Source of the DNA: an uncultured Mycoplasmataceae bacterium
Lineage (GTDB): Bacteria; Bacillota_I; Bacilli_A; Mycoplasmatales; Hepatoplasmataceae
Direction of reading: 5' to 3'
NCBI GenBank assembly: GCA_947330515.1
Contig: CAMZOE010000010.1
Span: 21,883-85,882 of the forward strand
Length of the DNA stretch: 64,000 bases
Position numbers and translations under genes: made by a program. Every line of letters begins with the position of its first letter. Positions within the stretch are counted from its first letter, which is position 1. Positions 33,613 through 44,824 of this stretch are shown here, one piece after another. Under the pieces are notes generated by a model. It did no database searches, was not told where the DNA came from, and saw nothing but the letters and a program-made list of their open reading frames with translations.

Positions 33613-35541
33613 TTACTTGTAAATAAGATTTAATATCTTATCTTTTTTATAAATGATTTTTGAAATTTTTTCAATTTCAATTCGATGTTGTTTAATTAAT
33701 TGATCAAATTGAACTTTTAATGTTGGTTCAAGTTCTTCATAAGAAGAACTGAAATCATCACAAGAAATAAAAAACTCTTCATCAATAATCATTTTGATAA
33801 ATTTACCATTTTTTTGGAATACTATTTTTCTTTCTACTTGAAGTTTAATATCTAAAAGTTCAGGTCATTTAGCAAAAGATAATTCCTCTGTAAAAGTTGT
33901 TTTTGATCATAACTCTTCAGCGATATGAGGTGCAAATAATGATAATGCTTGAAGAAACACTTTATAATTTTTTTCACTAATTTCTTTAGAAGCATAAAAA
34001 TAGTTTACAAAAACCATCATATCTGAAATTGCATTATTAAATTTAATCTCATTAATATTTTTATCAAAAGAAGATAAAAAATTGTTATATTTTACATCAT
34101 CTTCATAATTTGATTCTTTTTTAAAAGATAATTTTTGATTAATATTGTAAACTCTATCTAATCATGTACGAATTCCTTTAATACCTTTATTCGATCATGG
34201 TTTAGCATCTGCAAGTGGTCCCATGAACATTTCATATAATCTTAAAGCGTCAGCACCATAAGTTTCGATTACTTCATCTGGAGAAACAGTATTACCTTTA
34301 GATTTAGACATTTTGTCTCCATCAGTTCCTAAAATCATTCCTTGATTAAATAATTTAATAAATGGTTCTTTTGTTTCAACAACTCCAATATCATATAAAA
34401 ATAGATGTCAAAATCTTGCATATAATAAATGAAGAACAGCGTGCTCTTGTCCACCGACATAAAAGTCAACAGATAATCATTTATTTAAACGTTTTTTAGC
34501 TTCTTTACTATCTAAGTCAAGAATAATATCTTTACCATTTTCATCCTTATCTTTTAAAATATAAGCAATGTAGTATCAACTAGATGCCGCTCATTGTGGC
34601 ATTGTGTTTAAATCCATTGTTCCTTTGATTCCATGATTATCATATTGAATTCAATCAGTTGCTTTAGATAATGATGGTTTGCCATCTTTAGAAAACGTAT
34701 AGTCCTTAATTTCAGGAAGTATAATTGGATAATCTTGTTCAGGAATTAAATATAATTCATTATTTTCTTGATGAACAATTGGAAATGGTTCCCCTCAATA
34801 TCTTTGTCTTGCAAAAATTCAATCATGAAGATGTAAACCCTTCTCTTTCTTCCCTTCATTATAAATTCAATTTTTTTGCAACTTAATAATATTTGTTGGT
34901 CAATTTAAACCATCAAGATTTTCAAATAAACGATCAGCATACTTAGTAATTTTTAATACTCATTGTTTCATTGGTTTTTTTACAACAGGAAAATCACCAC
35001 GCTCTGAAAACATTTTACCATCAACAATATTTACCTCTTCATTTGAAAGAACAGTATTTAATTCTTCACATCAATTAATTTCTATTGCTTTAATTTCTGC
35101 AAGTCCATGTTTATATAGTTGAGCAAAAATTCATTGTGTATGTTGATAATAATATGGTTCAGAAGTAATTAACGTTTGTTCTCAATTAAATGAAAATCCA
35201 AAACTTTTTAATTGTCTAACAAAATTACCAATATTTTTCATAGTAAATTCTTTAGGAGAATTATTTGTTTTGATTGCGTATTGTTCTGCCGGAAGACCGA
35301 AAGAATCAAATCCTATTGGATGAAGAACTTCAAAACCTTGCATTCTTTTTAACCTAGAATAAATATCTGTAATAGTGTACCCTTCTGGATGACCAACATG
35401 TAAACCTTGTCCTGATGGATAAGGAAACATATCTAATGAATAATATTTAGGTTTGCTTGAATTTAAATCAACCTTGAAAATATTATTATCTTCTCAATAT
35501 TTTTGTCACTTTTTTTCAATTTCTTTATGTTTATAATTCAT
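33613..35541 (-). CDS. leuS: Leucyl-tRNA synthetase lacking the CP1 editing domain
   Basis: 642 aa; bacterial LeuRS is normally over 800. HIGH motif is HVGH in [14 protein letters not shown] and the KMSKS motif is intact ([10 protein letters not shown]). Between [13 protein letters not shown] and HLHDWIFARQRYWGEP only a few residues replace the roughly 180-residue CP1 domain that hydrolyses mischarged tRNA-Leu. The same loss is known in Mycoplasma mobile LeuRS. The start ATG sits inside a 26-bp palindrome, with TATAAT ending six bases upstream and no ribosome site, so a leaderless mRNA is likely. Confidence 0.97.
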
Positions 35542-35555
35542 ATATGAATTATAAA
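35530..35555 (-). promoter_or_regulatory. 26-bp perfect palindrome spanning the leuS -10 box and start codon
   Basis: TTTATAATTCATA is followed by its exact reverse complement. On the minus strand it contains TATAAT (35553-35548), and the leuS ATG begins at 35541. It could be an operator, an mRNA 5' hairpin, or a chance AT-rich palindrome. Confidence 0.6.
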
Positions 35556-35590
35556 ATAAAAAAAGAAACATTTAAGTTTCTTTTTTTATT
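35556..35590 (-). terminator. Terminator of the 1889-aa coiled-coil gene
   Basis: AAAAAAAGAAAC pairs with GTTTCTTTTTTT around a 6-base loop and is followed on the minus strand by TTTTTATTTTAT. It lies 19 bases past the stop at 35609 and directly upstream of the leuS promoter. Confidence 0.8.
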
Positions 35591-35608
35591 TTTTTTATTT
35601 AAAAAGGA

Positions 35609-38600
35609 TTAATTGCTTTTAAGTAATTTAATTAATTTTTGAAATGATGTATGTTTTAAGAATTTTTTATAAGCATTTTCATCTTTATCAAGTTTTGAAA
35701 TTAAAAGATTTAAAGCATTAATTGGATTTTCAGGATTATATTTAATACCGAATTTATCTAATTCTTCAAAAATAATAGTTTTGAATGAAATTTCATTTTT
35801 ATTAGAAATTTTTGAAGATAAAATTGAATTTGATAAACGTTTCATATTTCAGAAATATGGTTTAACTTGACTAAGTTTGTATGGTTTTTTCATTTCTAAA
35901 TATTCTTTTGAAGAAAAAATTTCTTTAGATTCATTATCGTAATCAACAAATAAGAAGATTTGTGAAAATTCTTTTTGTTGAGTTGTTTCTAAAACTTTTT
36001 TAATTTCATTTTTAGATGATGGAAGTTTAATAAATTCATAAATAAACTCAGACATTAATATTTGTTCTTTATCTACAATTCATTTAATAAATTCTGTTGA
36101 TAAAGGAGATGTTAAAATCAATCTTTCTTTTTCAAATGAATTTTGTTCAAACCCTTCAGATAAATTATTTAATCTTAAAAATTCATCACGTTTATTTAAT
36201 TGTACTTCAACTTTATTGATTCTTTTTTTCAACTCATCATTTTTTAGTTTTAAAAAATCTTTTTCTTTAGTTAATTTTATAACTTTATTTTGAGTATCAA
36301 TAGAATTATTGTTTTTTCCAAGTGATACTAATTTGTCTTTTAAAGAATCGTTTTCTTCTTCTTTGGTAATTAAAGTTTCTTTTAATTGATTAATTTTTAA
36401 GTTCGCTTTTTCTAATTTCAAGTCATTATTAGAATCTTTGGATTTTTTCAGTTTTATTTCTTTAAATTCTTTTTCTTGTTTAGCTAATTTTGCTTTTAAA
36501 TCTTTAACTTCTTGTTCTTGTTTTTTAATTTGAGTTTTTAACTCTTTTGAATCATCAGCTTTAGTTTTATGATCTTCTTTTTCTTTAGCTAATTTTGCTT
36601 TTAAATCTTTAACTTCTTGTTCTTGTTTTTTAATTAGTTCTTTTCTATTATTTTCATTCTCTTTAGAAGAATCAGCTAATTGACTTTCAAGGTTATCAAG
36701 TTTATCTTTTAATTTTTGATTTTCATCATTAATTATATTTGTTTGTTTTTTTGTTGTTTTTTCTAGTTCGCTAATTGCTTTTTTCATTTCTGAAATTTTA
36801 GCGGATTGAAGTTTAGCGTTTTCTTTTGCCACTTCTTTTTGTTCTTTTAACTTTTGAGTTTGTTCTTGAATTTTAATTAATTTAATTTCATATTTTTCTT
36901 TTAAGGAATCAACTGTTGTATTTGATTTTTCAGTAATCATTTCTTTTTCTTCATTTAAAGAAGTTATTTTATCTTCAAGTTCATTAATTGTTTTTTCAAA
37001 CTCATCATTTTGTTCTTTTAATTCATTTTGAATTGCTTGGAATTCAATTGTTTGTTCTTCTAATTCTTTTTGATTAGTTTTATGTTTTTCAATTTCAGCT
37101 TCATAATTTATAAGTTTTTTGTTTTTAGTAATAATTGCTTTTTGCAATTCATTTAATTTTGCTTTTAACTCTTTTATAGAAGTTGTTTTTTCTCTTAATT
37201 TTTCATCTTTAGAATTAGAACTTTCATTTGCTTTTTGTAATTTAAGTTCTAATTTTGAAAAATTATTTTTTCAAGTTTCAATTTCATTATCTTTAGTTGA
37301 TAATTCAAGTTCATTATTATGAGTAAGTGTTTCAATTTCATTTTCCAATGTTTCAATTTCAACTTCCAATTTATGAGAAATTTCCATTAATTTAGAATTT
37401 TGTTCTTGTGTTTTAACCTCTTGGATTTTTAAAGATTCTGTTTGGTCTTGAACAATTTGTAGTTTTTTACCTAAAAGATCATTTTCTTTTTGTAATGTTT
37501 TAACGGAAGTATTCGCTTCTTTTAAATCTTTTAAAGATTCTTTTGCTTTTTCAAAATGTAATTGTTTTTGTTCTTCAGATTTTTCTAATTTTATAATTAA
37601 GCGTTCTACTTGATTTTCTAAGCGTTCATTTGAAAGTTTATAATCATTAATTATATTTGTTAATTCTGTTTCTGAATTTTCTAAAGTTTGTAAGTCTTTC
37701 TTAATGTTTTCTTTTTCTTCTTCTATTTCGTTATTTTTTTCTTTAAGATCACTTAGTTTTGCTTCAAAATCATCTTTTTCAACTATCATTGATTGAATTT
37801 GATTGTTTAAAGTTTTTACCTGTTCATTAAGTTCATTTTGAAGTTTTTCATTTTCTTCTTCAATTTCTTTTTGAAGTTTTTCGTTGTTTTCTTCAGTTTC
37901 TTTTTGAAGTTTATTCAATTCATCTATTTGTTCATTGAATTTTTCAATTCTTTCATCTTGAACTTTAACTCTATCACTTCTTGCATTTAAATCTCTAGTG
38001 ATTATATTAATCATTGATTCACTTTCAATAAGTTTATCTTTTAAATTAGACAATTCATTATTTTTTTCAATAATTATTTCATCTAATTTATCTTCTAATC
38101 CTTCAATTAATATATTTTTTTCATCAAGTTTTTCTTCTAAAATACTAACATCTTTTTTTGTAGATTCAATCATAACTTGACGATTGTTTGATAAAATTGT
38201 TTGTTCTTGTAATTTTTTATCTAACTCATCTATCTCTTGATATTTTTCAATTTCTGTTTTTTCTAATTCTGTTTTTTGATCATTATTAGTTTGTGTTAAT
38301 TGTTTGATTTGAACAAGAGCTGACATTAAATCTTTTTCTGTTTCTAATAGCTTACCATTAGTGTCTCCAAAATCTTTTTTCAATTCTTCATGTTCAATAT
38401 GTTTACGGTCTAATTTATTTTTAATTTCTGAAATTACTTTTTCAGATGATAATTTTTCTTGTTCAACTTCAAATTCCAAACGATCAATATCAATTTTTTG
38501 TTCATAATTTGTTGTTTTTAATTGTTCAAGATCTTTTTGATATTCATTTTGATTATCTTTTATTTCAACATTTTCTCTTTTTAAATCATTTATTTCATCT

Positions 38601-41278
38601 CTTAAAACCAATTCTCGATTTTCTAATGATTTTTTAAGAATTATTTTTGATGCTTCAATTTTATCATTTAACAATTCTGTTTGTAGTAATCTTGAATCAA
38701 GAAGTTTTAATTTTTCATATTTTACCGCATCTTCTTCTTCAAGTGCTAATTTTTTAGCTTCTAAAGCGTCATATTGTTGTTGTAAAATTTCATGTTTAGA
38801 ATTAGCATAATAAAGTTCATCTTTATTAGTTAATTCTAAATTTTCTAATTCAACTTTTATTTTATTGTTTTCTAATTCAATATCTTGATGAGCTTTTTTA
38901 AGTTCTTCATTAATTTCTTCTAATTTATCAATTTTAACTTCAAATAAATATATTTTTGCATATAATTCATCATATTCTTTTTCATTATTTTTTAATTTAT
39001 TATTTAATAATGTTATTTCTTTATTTGAATCCATTAATGTTTTTTCATGTTTTATTTCATAAGCATATTTTTCTCTTGTTGCTTCATTAATTTTACTTTG
39101 ATTAATTTTAGAATCAAAATAATGTTTTGTTAAATTAATTTTTAAATCATTTAGTGCTTCTTTTAAATCTTTATTTTCATCAATTAATGATTCTAATTCT
39201 TCATTATTTAAGTTATTTTCATTTTTAGATTCATCTACTAAATAACTATTTTTCAATTCTAGATATTGTTCATATAATTCTTTTTCTCTTTCGATGACAG
39301 TATCATAATTTTTTCTTAATTCTTTTTCTGAATTCTCTAAAAGAAAAATTTTATTTTCAAGTTCATTAACTTCATCATCATGATTATCTTTTTGTAACTC
39401 TTTTTCATTATATTCATTAAGTTGATTTGTTAATTCACTAATAATTTTTTTGGTTTCTTTATCTTCTTCTACATTATTTTCATTTATTAAAGTAATTGTT
39501 TTTTTCAATTCATCAATAATACTATTACTTTTTTCTTTTGTTTCAACTAGTTCTTCATTAAGTTTATTTATTTCTGTTTGTAAAAGTTCTTTTTCTTCTT
39601 TAATTTGTAAAAGATCACTTTGTTCTTTTTCATTTACAAGTGGTTTTGAAGTTGTAGTTAATTCAGTTTTATTAGTATCAGTTTTTTCTTCAAGATAATC
39701 AATATAATCATTCAATTCTTGATTTTCTTTTTCTAAACTTAACAATTCATCTTGAAGATTAACAAATTCTTCATCTTCATCATCGTTCACATATTTAATT
39801 TCTTCTGAAAGAATATTATTTTTTTGATTAGTTTCTAAAAGTTCTTCTTCTTTTATTTCTAAAGAATTTTTTAATTTGTCTATTTCTTGTAATAAAGCAA
39901 TTTCTTTTAATGAATCAAGATTTTCTTTATCTACTTCAAGAAGTAATAAATCATTAACGTTTTCATATCTTTCTTTATCTGTTAAAAAGATTGTTGAATA
40001 AACGATTTTTGATTTTATTTTATTAGCTATAAAAAATAATAAACGATCTTTTGTTACTTTTGGATAAGAATCAACTAATTGTTCTGTAAAGAAAATTTTG
40101 TTTTCTTTATCTTGTAAAATAATATTTAATACTTGAAAGAAGTTTAAAAATCCACTTCCTAAATTTTCTAAATTATAAATTTCATTATTTGAATCGACAA
40201 TTCTTATAATTACAACTTCATTTTCATGATATGAAAAAGGAATTAATTTTATTTCTTTTATTTTAATATCATTGTTTTCACTTAATTTTAAATAGTAAGC
40301 AAAAAATTCTTTAAGTTTACTTTTTACTTTTTGTGAAAGTTTTCCATTACTATTTTTTCTTTTTGTTAACTCTTTGAATAAATCTTCTTTTGTTGCATTA
40401 AAGAAAGAAAGAAAAACAGACAATCAATCCTTTTGATTATCAATTATGTTTACAGTTTTTCCATAATTTTCATCTTGTTTAATGAAAACAATGTTTTCTT
40501 TTAAGTAAGCAAAAATTTCTAAACGAATATCATTAGTTTTTAGTTCTCTTCAAATTTCAGTTACACTTTTTAATAAAGGAATTAATTTTTCGATAAATTC
40601 AATTTCAAATGATTCTTTGCCATTTGTTCCATGAACTAAAATATCATTAATTAATTTATATGAATCATTTTTATTTTGAATAATGGATTTATTTAATGTA
40701 ATAAAAATTTCAAAAATACCAATAACATTTTCAAAAGTAATATCTTGAATATTATTTTCTAAATCTTCCATATGATTATTTTCTTGAACAATTATATGAT
40801 TTCTTTTTGAAGATGAATATTTTTTATTGTTAATGAATAAATATTCTCTAATTAACTTTTTAAAACTTTTTTCATCTTTTTCTCTCAATGAAAAGAAATT
40901 ATTTCAAATATTAAAAAAATCTTGATTTAAAAAATTAATATCGTTTTCAACATTAACTGAAACATCAGGAAAAATACTAGCATTTTTATTTACTCTAACT
41001 AAATAATTTAAATTTTTATATGTTTTTCCATTTTTGGAGACAAAATTATCAAAATTAAAATTAATTTCAATATCTTTATCTAAAGAAGAATTAAAATCTA
41101 TAGCATCAAATAAGTTATATCCTAATGCTTTTTCAATCGCTTTTGTAATATTTTTTTTACCCGATCCATTTTTGTTCGAATAAATTGTTAAATTTTTATC
41201 TGGATGACTAAGATTGTCTAACTCTACACCATCATCATTAAAGTTTCTAAAATTTTTTATTTTTATTTTTTTTAACAT
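35609..41278 (-). CDS. Giant coiled-coil protein with degenerate RecF/OLD-like ATPase head
   Basis: 1889 aa in one frame. The N-terminus (KKIKIKNFRNFND) starts like RecF/SMC/OLD-type ATPases. The P-loop reads SNKNGSGKKNI, with Lys42 where Ser/Thr is required. A signature-like LGSGFLNFF lies at 373-381, a Walker B equivalent FFTEQ at 396-400 instead of IDEP, and VYSTIFL (426-432) in place of the THSP strand. So the whole head is at the N-terminus, as in OLD/AAA15 proteins, and probably does not hydrolyse ATP. Residues about 455-1690 are continuous coiled coil, and the last 170 or so are globular. AGGTGA lies six bases before the ATG. Chromosome-associated or cytoskeletal roles are possible; function unknown. 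Confidence 0.8.
36480..36635 (-). repeat. 51-bp exact direct repeat in the coiled-coil gene
   Basis: Copies at 36480-36530 and 36585-36635, offset by 105 bp (35 codons). They encode KKQEQEVKDLKAKLAK twice within the coiled coil, a recent in-frame duplication of five heptads. Confidence 0.85.
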
Positions 41279-41302
41279 TTAACTTCACCTGTCTTAATTT
41301 AA

Positions 41303-41328
41303 AATACTTATATTTAAAAATAAGTATT
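41303..41328 (-). other. Hairpin in the leader of the coiled-coil gene
   Basis: AATACTTA pairs with TAAGTATT around a 10-base AT loop, about 25 bases before the start codon. It may be an mRNA leader structure; significance is unclear in such AT-rich DNA. Confidence 0.35.
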
Positions 41329-41387
41329 AATGTTATATTCATTATTATTTATAATTATAAACTATATCAACAAATTGAATTAATTGT

Positions 41388-41424
41388 TAAAAAAAATAAA
41401 AAAGAGAGATAATGTTTCTCTCTT
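41388..41424 (-). terminator. Terminator after tRNA-Ile
   Basis: AAGAGAGA and TCTCTCTT form an 8-bp stem (41402-41423), followed on the minus strand by a long T tract. It ends the rplM-rpsI-tRNA-Ile transcript. Confidence 0.85.
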
Positions 41425-41464
41425 ATAATATTCACTATTTTTAAAATATAATCTACTTTAAAAA

Positions 41465-41541
<77 letters not shown>

Positions 41542-41557
41542 ATAAAAAAAGATAATA

Positions 41558-41959
41558 CTATCTTTTTGAAAATTGTGGGGATTTTCTAGCACCTTTAAGA
41601 CCATATTTTTTACGTTCTTTAACTCTAGAATCTCTTGTGATTAATCCTGCAGCTTTTAACACTTTACGATATTCAGTAGAAGATTCAAGTAATGCTTTAA
41701 CAATTCCGTGTCTTACAGCACCGGCTTGTCCACTAATTCCACCACCACGCACATTTACTTTAATATCAAATTTATCTACATTTTCAGTAATAACTAAAGG
41801 TTGCATTAAATCTTGAATTAAAGTTTTTCTTGGGAAATAATCTTCAATATTAGTTTTATTAATTAAAATTTTTCCAGTTCCGTTAGGAATAAGAATAACT
41901 CTTGCAACAGAAGTTTTTCTTCTACCTGTTCCTAAATATCTTAATTCATCTTTACTCAT
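41558..41959 (-). CDS. rpsI: 30S ribosomal protein S9
   Basis: 133 aa. Binds the 30S head; its C-terminal tail reaches the P-site t[15 protein letters not shown] at the N-terminus, [22 protein letters not shown] in the middle and the basic end [10 protein letters not shown] are diagnostic. It follows rplM by four bases, as in most bacteria. Confidence 0.98.
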   Translation of the reverse strand: MSKDELRYLGTGRRKTSVARVILIPNGTGKILINKTNIEDYFPRKTLIQDLMQPLVITENVDKFDIKVNVRGGGISGQAGAVRHGIVKALLESSTEYRKVLKAAGLITRDSRVKERKKYGLKGARKSPQFSKR

Positions 41960-41963
41960 ATTA

Positions 41964-42404
41964 CTATTTATTTCCTTTTAATTCTAATACTTCTGGTTGT
42001 TGTGCTTGATGTTCATGTTCTTCATTACGATAGACAAATAATTTTTTAATTTGTTTTCTACCTAACCTATTATGCGGTATCATTCCTCATATTGATCTGT
42101 AAACCATTTCTTCAGGATAATCTTGAATCATTGTTTTAGCATTACGTTCTCTTAATCCACCAGGATATCCAGAATGTTCATAATACATTTTATTATTTAA
42201 TTTGTTACCTGTTAATTTTACTTTATCTGCGTTAATTATTATTACATAATCACCGTTGTCAAGATGAGGAGTATATGATACTTTATTTTTTCCAGTTAAT
42301 ACTTTAGCAATTTCAGTAGACATTCTACCTAAAATTAAATCTGTTGCATCAACTATATATCATTTTTGCTTATCAGCAAAGTTTGACATTTTAGTTTGTC
42401 TCAT
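41964..42404 (-). CDS. rplM: 50S ribosomal protein L13
   Basis: 146 aa. Early assembly protein of the large subunit. [38 protein letters not shown] and [14 protein letters not shown] fit the family. The first Trp and the one in [14 protein letters not shown] are TGA codons. GGAG lies ten bases before the ATG. Confidence 0.97.
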
Positions 42405-42431
42405 ATTTCTTTTACTCCTTGTGTCTTTTAT

Positions 42432-42437
42432 ATTATA
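42432..42437 (-). promoter_or_regulatory. Probable -10 box of rplM-rpsI
   Basis: TATAAT on the minus strand, 27 bases before the rplM ATG. The interval between truA and rplM also holds a 9-bp loopless AT palindrome (42458-42475) that might be a weak terminator of truA. Confidence 0.45.
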
Positions 42438-42484
42438 TATTTTTTTTTATTGAAAATAAATAAAAATTTTTATTTTATGAAAAA

Positions 42485-43228
42485 TTAGTAAAAAACTTCA
42501 TAAAGATACAAGGAATTTCCTTTCGCTTTGTAATGTACTTTTCCTTTTGAAGGAAATAATAAGTATTCTTTAAATTCTAATAAAGTTATTTTTTCTTCAT
42601 TTAAAGCTAGCAAAGAACCAACTAAATTTCTTACCATGTAACGTAAAAAACCATTGCCATTAAACTCCAAAATTAAAGAATTATCGTTCTTTATAAGATT
42701 AATATAATTAATAGTTCTTATCGAATCAAAATAATCTTCCTTTGCAGAAAAAGAAGCAAAATCATGAGTTCCTTTTAAAATTTCAATACCTTGATTGAGT
42801 AACTCATAATTAAGATTGTGTTCATAAAGTAAAAAATAATTTTTTAAAAAAATAAATTCTTCTTCATTTCATTTAGTTTTAATTTTATAACGATAAGTTT
42901 TATTTTTTGCAGAAAAACGAGCATGAAAGTTTTTATCAACAATAAAAACTTCTTTTACAAAATAATGAAATCTTGGTTTATTTAAAACTTGAATAATCGC
43001 TTGAACCGGAATAGAAGTATTTGCTTTAAAAGAAAATACTTGAGCAACTGCATGAACATATCTATCAGTTCTTCCAGAACTATGAATTATAATTTTTTGA
43101 TCAAATAATTTTGAAAGTTTTTTTTCAAGTTCGCCTTGTACAGTAATCAAACCAGGTTGCTTAGCTCATCCATGAAAATAATTTCCATCATAAGCAATAA
43201 TAACTTTATAGTTTATTTCATTACTCAA
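42485..43228 (-). CDS. truA: tRNA pseudouridine38-40 synthase TruA
   Basis: 247 aa. Catalytic Asp is in SSGRTDRYVHAVAQV (near 57-70; most TruA have GRTDAGVHA). YDGNYFHGWAKQPGLITVQ, KTYRYKI and FLRYMVRNLVGSLL are other family elements. No ATG fits; a TTG at 43228 with GGAG ten bases upstream is the best start and overlaps ecfT by 16 nt. Last gene of a transcript beginning with rpmJ. Confidence 0.92.
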
Positions 43229-44049
43229 TATTCTATGTCTCCAATCCTAGGAATAATATTGCCACCTTCAATTGCCATAAAAATGAAAAAAATAAATAAA
43301 ATAATAAATATAAAAAGTAAAATAAAATCTGATTTTTTATAATTATTTTGAAAATAAAAACTTCTTTTTTTTGAAGGAATATAACCTCTATTTTCCATTG
43401 CTATTGCTAAACTATCTGCTTTTTCAAATAATCCTGTTAATAATACAATAATTGAAGAAGAAAAATACTTTATTTTATAAATAAATATTTTAGGACTTTT
43501 ATTAGAAAAAATATTTCTTGAACTTTGTGCCAACATAATATTATTTATATCATCTTTTAAAATAGGTAAAAATCTAATCGCAATTGAAAACATAACCGCT
43601 AAATCATCGGTCGGAACTTTAAAATAAGATAGCGGTTTAAGAATTCATTGAAAAGTATATACCATTTCATCAAGCTTCATAATTGTTGAAAAAAATAGTG
43701 AAATTAAAATTAATAAAAAGAATCTAAATGCAATTGAAAAAGATAAATAAAAAGAATATCAATAAACTTTTAAACTACCAATCTTAAAAGCAATCCCTCA
43801 ATTTATATAATCAGGTTCTTTAATAAAAAACATATTAAAAAATTCAACAAAGAAAAAAATAGTAAAAAAATTAATTAAAACAAATAAAACTCTTTTTCAA
43901 TTAATTTTTAAAATGAAAAAGAATGGTAACATTAAAGTTAAAAAAAAGATTCTTCCAGTATTATCAATTGGTAAAAGAATAATTATTAATGATAAAAAAT
44001 ATAATAAAAGTTTTATCCTAGAATCAATATTTAAAATATTATCTTTCAT
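43213..44049 (-). CDS. ecfT: ECF transporter transmembrane component EcfT
   Basis: 278 aa. Scaffold of ECF vitamin transporters, joining the ATPases to an S component such as the one at 4535-5470. At least five TM helices. The coupling helices near the C-terminus carry ADSLAIAMENRGYI, the conserved Ala-x-x-x-RG motif that contacts the ATPases. The last codons (TGA GTA ATG AAA TAA) overlap truA. Confidence 0.92.
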
Positions 44050-44824
44050 TTTTTTTGTTTTCTAAAAAAATATCAATAAAATCTTGTTTTTCTAATGATA
44101 TTTTTTTCATTTCCTCAATTATTTTTCCATACAAAGGAAGTCAATCATATAAATCATACATAATTTCTTTTGTAAGTTCCGGATAATCTTTTTTATCATA
44201 GGTAAATATTTTTTTATCTTTTATGATAAATAAACATTCATAATATTCATTAATTATTTCTAAATCATGGGAAATAATTAATAAGTAAGAATTTGGATTT
44301 GTTTTAAGATATTTTTGTAATAAAATAATAATATTATTTTTTGTTTTTCAATCTAAATTTGCTGTTGGTTCATCTAAAATAAGTAATTTTGGTTTAGAAA
44401 ATATTGCTTCTAAAATAAGAAATATTTTTTTTTGGCCATAAGATAATTCACTAATATTTTTTTGAAGTTTATCAGCAATTCCAAATTCTCGTAAAACATT
44501 TATAGCCTCTTTTTTAGTAACATTTTTATTTTCCAAAAATAATTCATTTTCTAATGTTTGATGAAGAATTTGTTGATTTGGATTTTGAAAAATAATTCTT
44601 GTATTTTTTTTAAAATACTTTAATTTTTTTTTATTTAAAATTTTTCCTTCTTCAGAGAAAGAAATATTGTTCATTTTTTTCAATTGAGCAATTGAAAATG
44701 CAATGGTAGATTTCCCTGAACCATTAGGACCAAGTAAAAAATTAATTTTGTTAGCTTTTAATGAAATTTCTGTTTGTTCAAATAAAACTTCATCATTTAT
44801 TTTATGAGAAAAATTAATTTTCAT
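44039..44824 (-). CDS. ecfA2: ECF transporter ATP-binding protein EcfA2
   Basis: 261 aa. Second ATPase of the ECF module. Walker A GPNGSGKST, Q-loop FQNPNQQILH, signature LSYGQKKIFL, Walker B LLILDEPTANLD and the switch ISHDLE. The start ATG has AAGGAAGG five bases upstream and overlaps ecfA1 by 11 nt; the stop overlaps ecfT by 11 nt. Confidence 0.93.

Noticed and set aside
36480-36635. Direct repeats as a possible mobile-element target duplication
   Set aside because: They lie inside a coiled-coil reading frame, preserve heptad phase, and flank no transposase.
37998-39698. Several plus-strand open frames opposite the coiled-coil gene
   Set aside because: They are antisense shadows made of low-complexity Phe/Ser/Leu runs with no ribosome sites.
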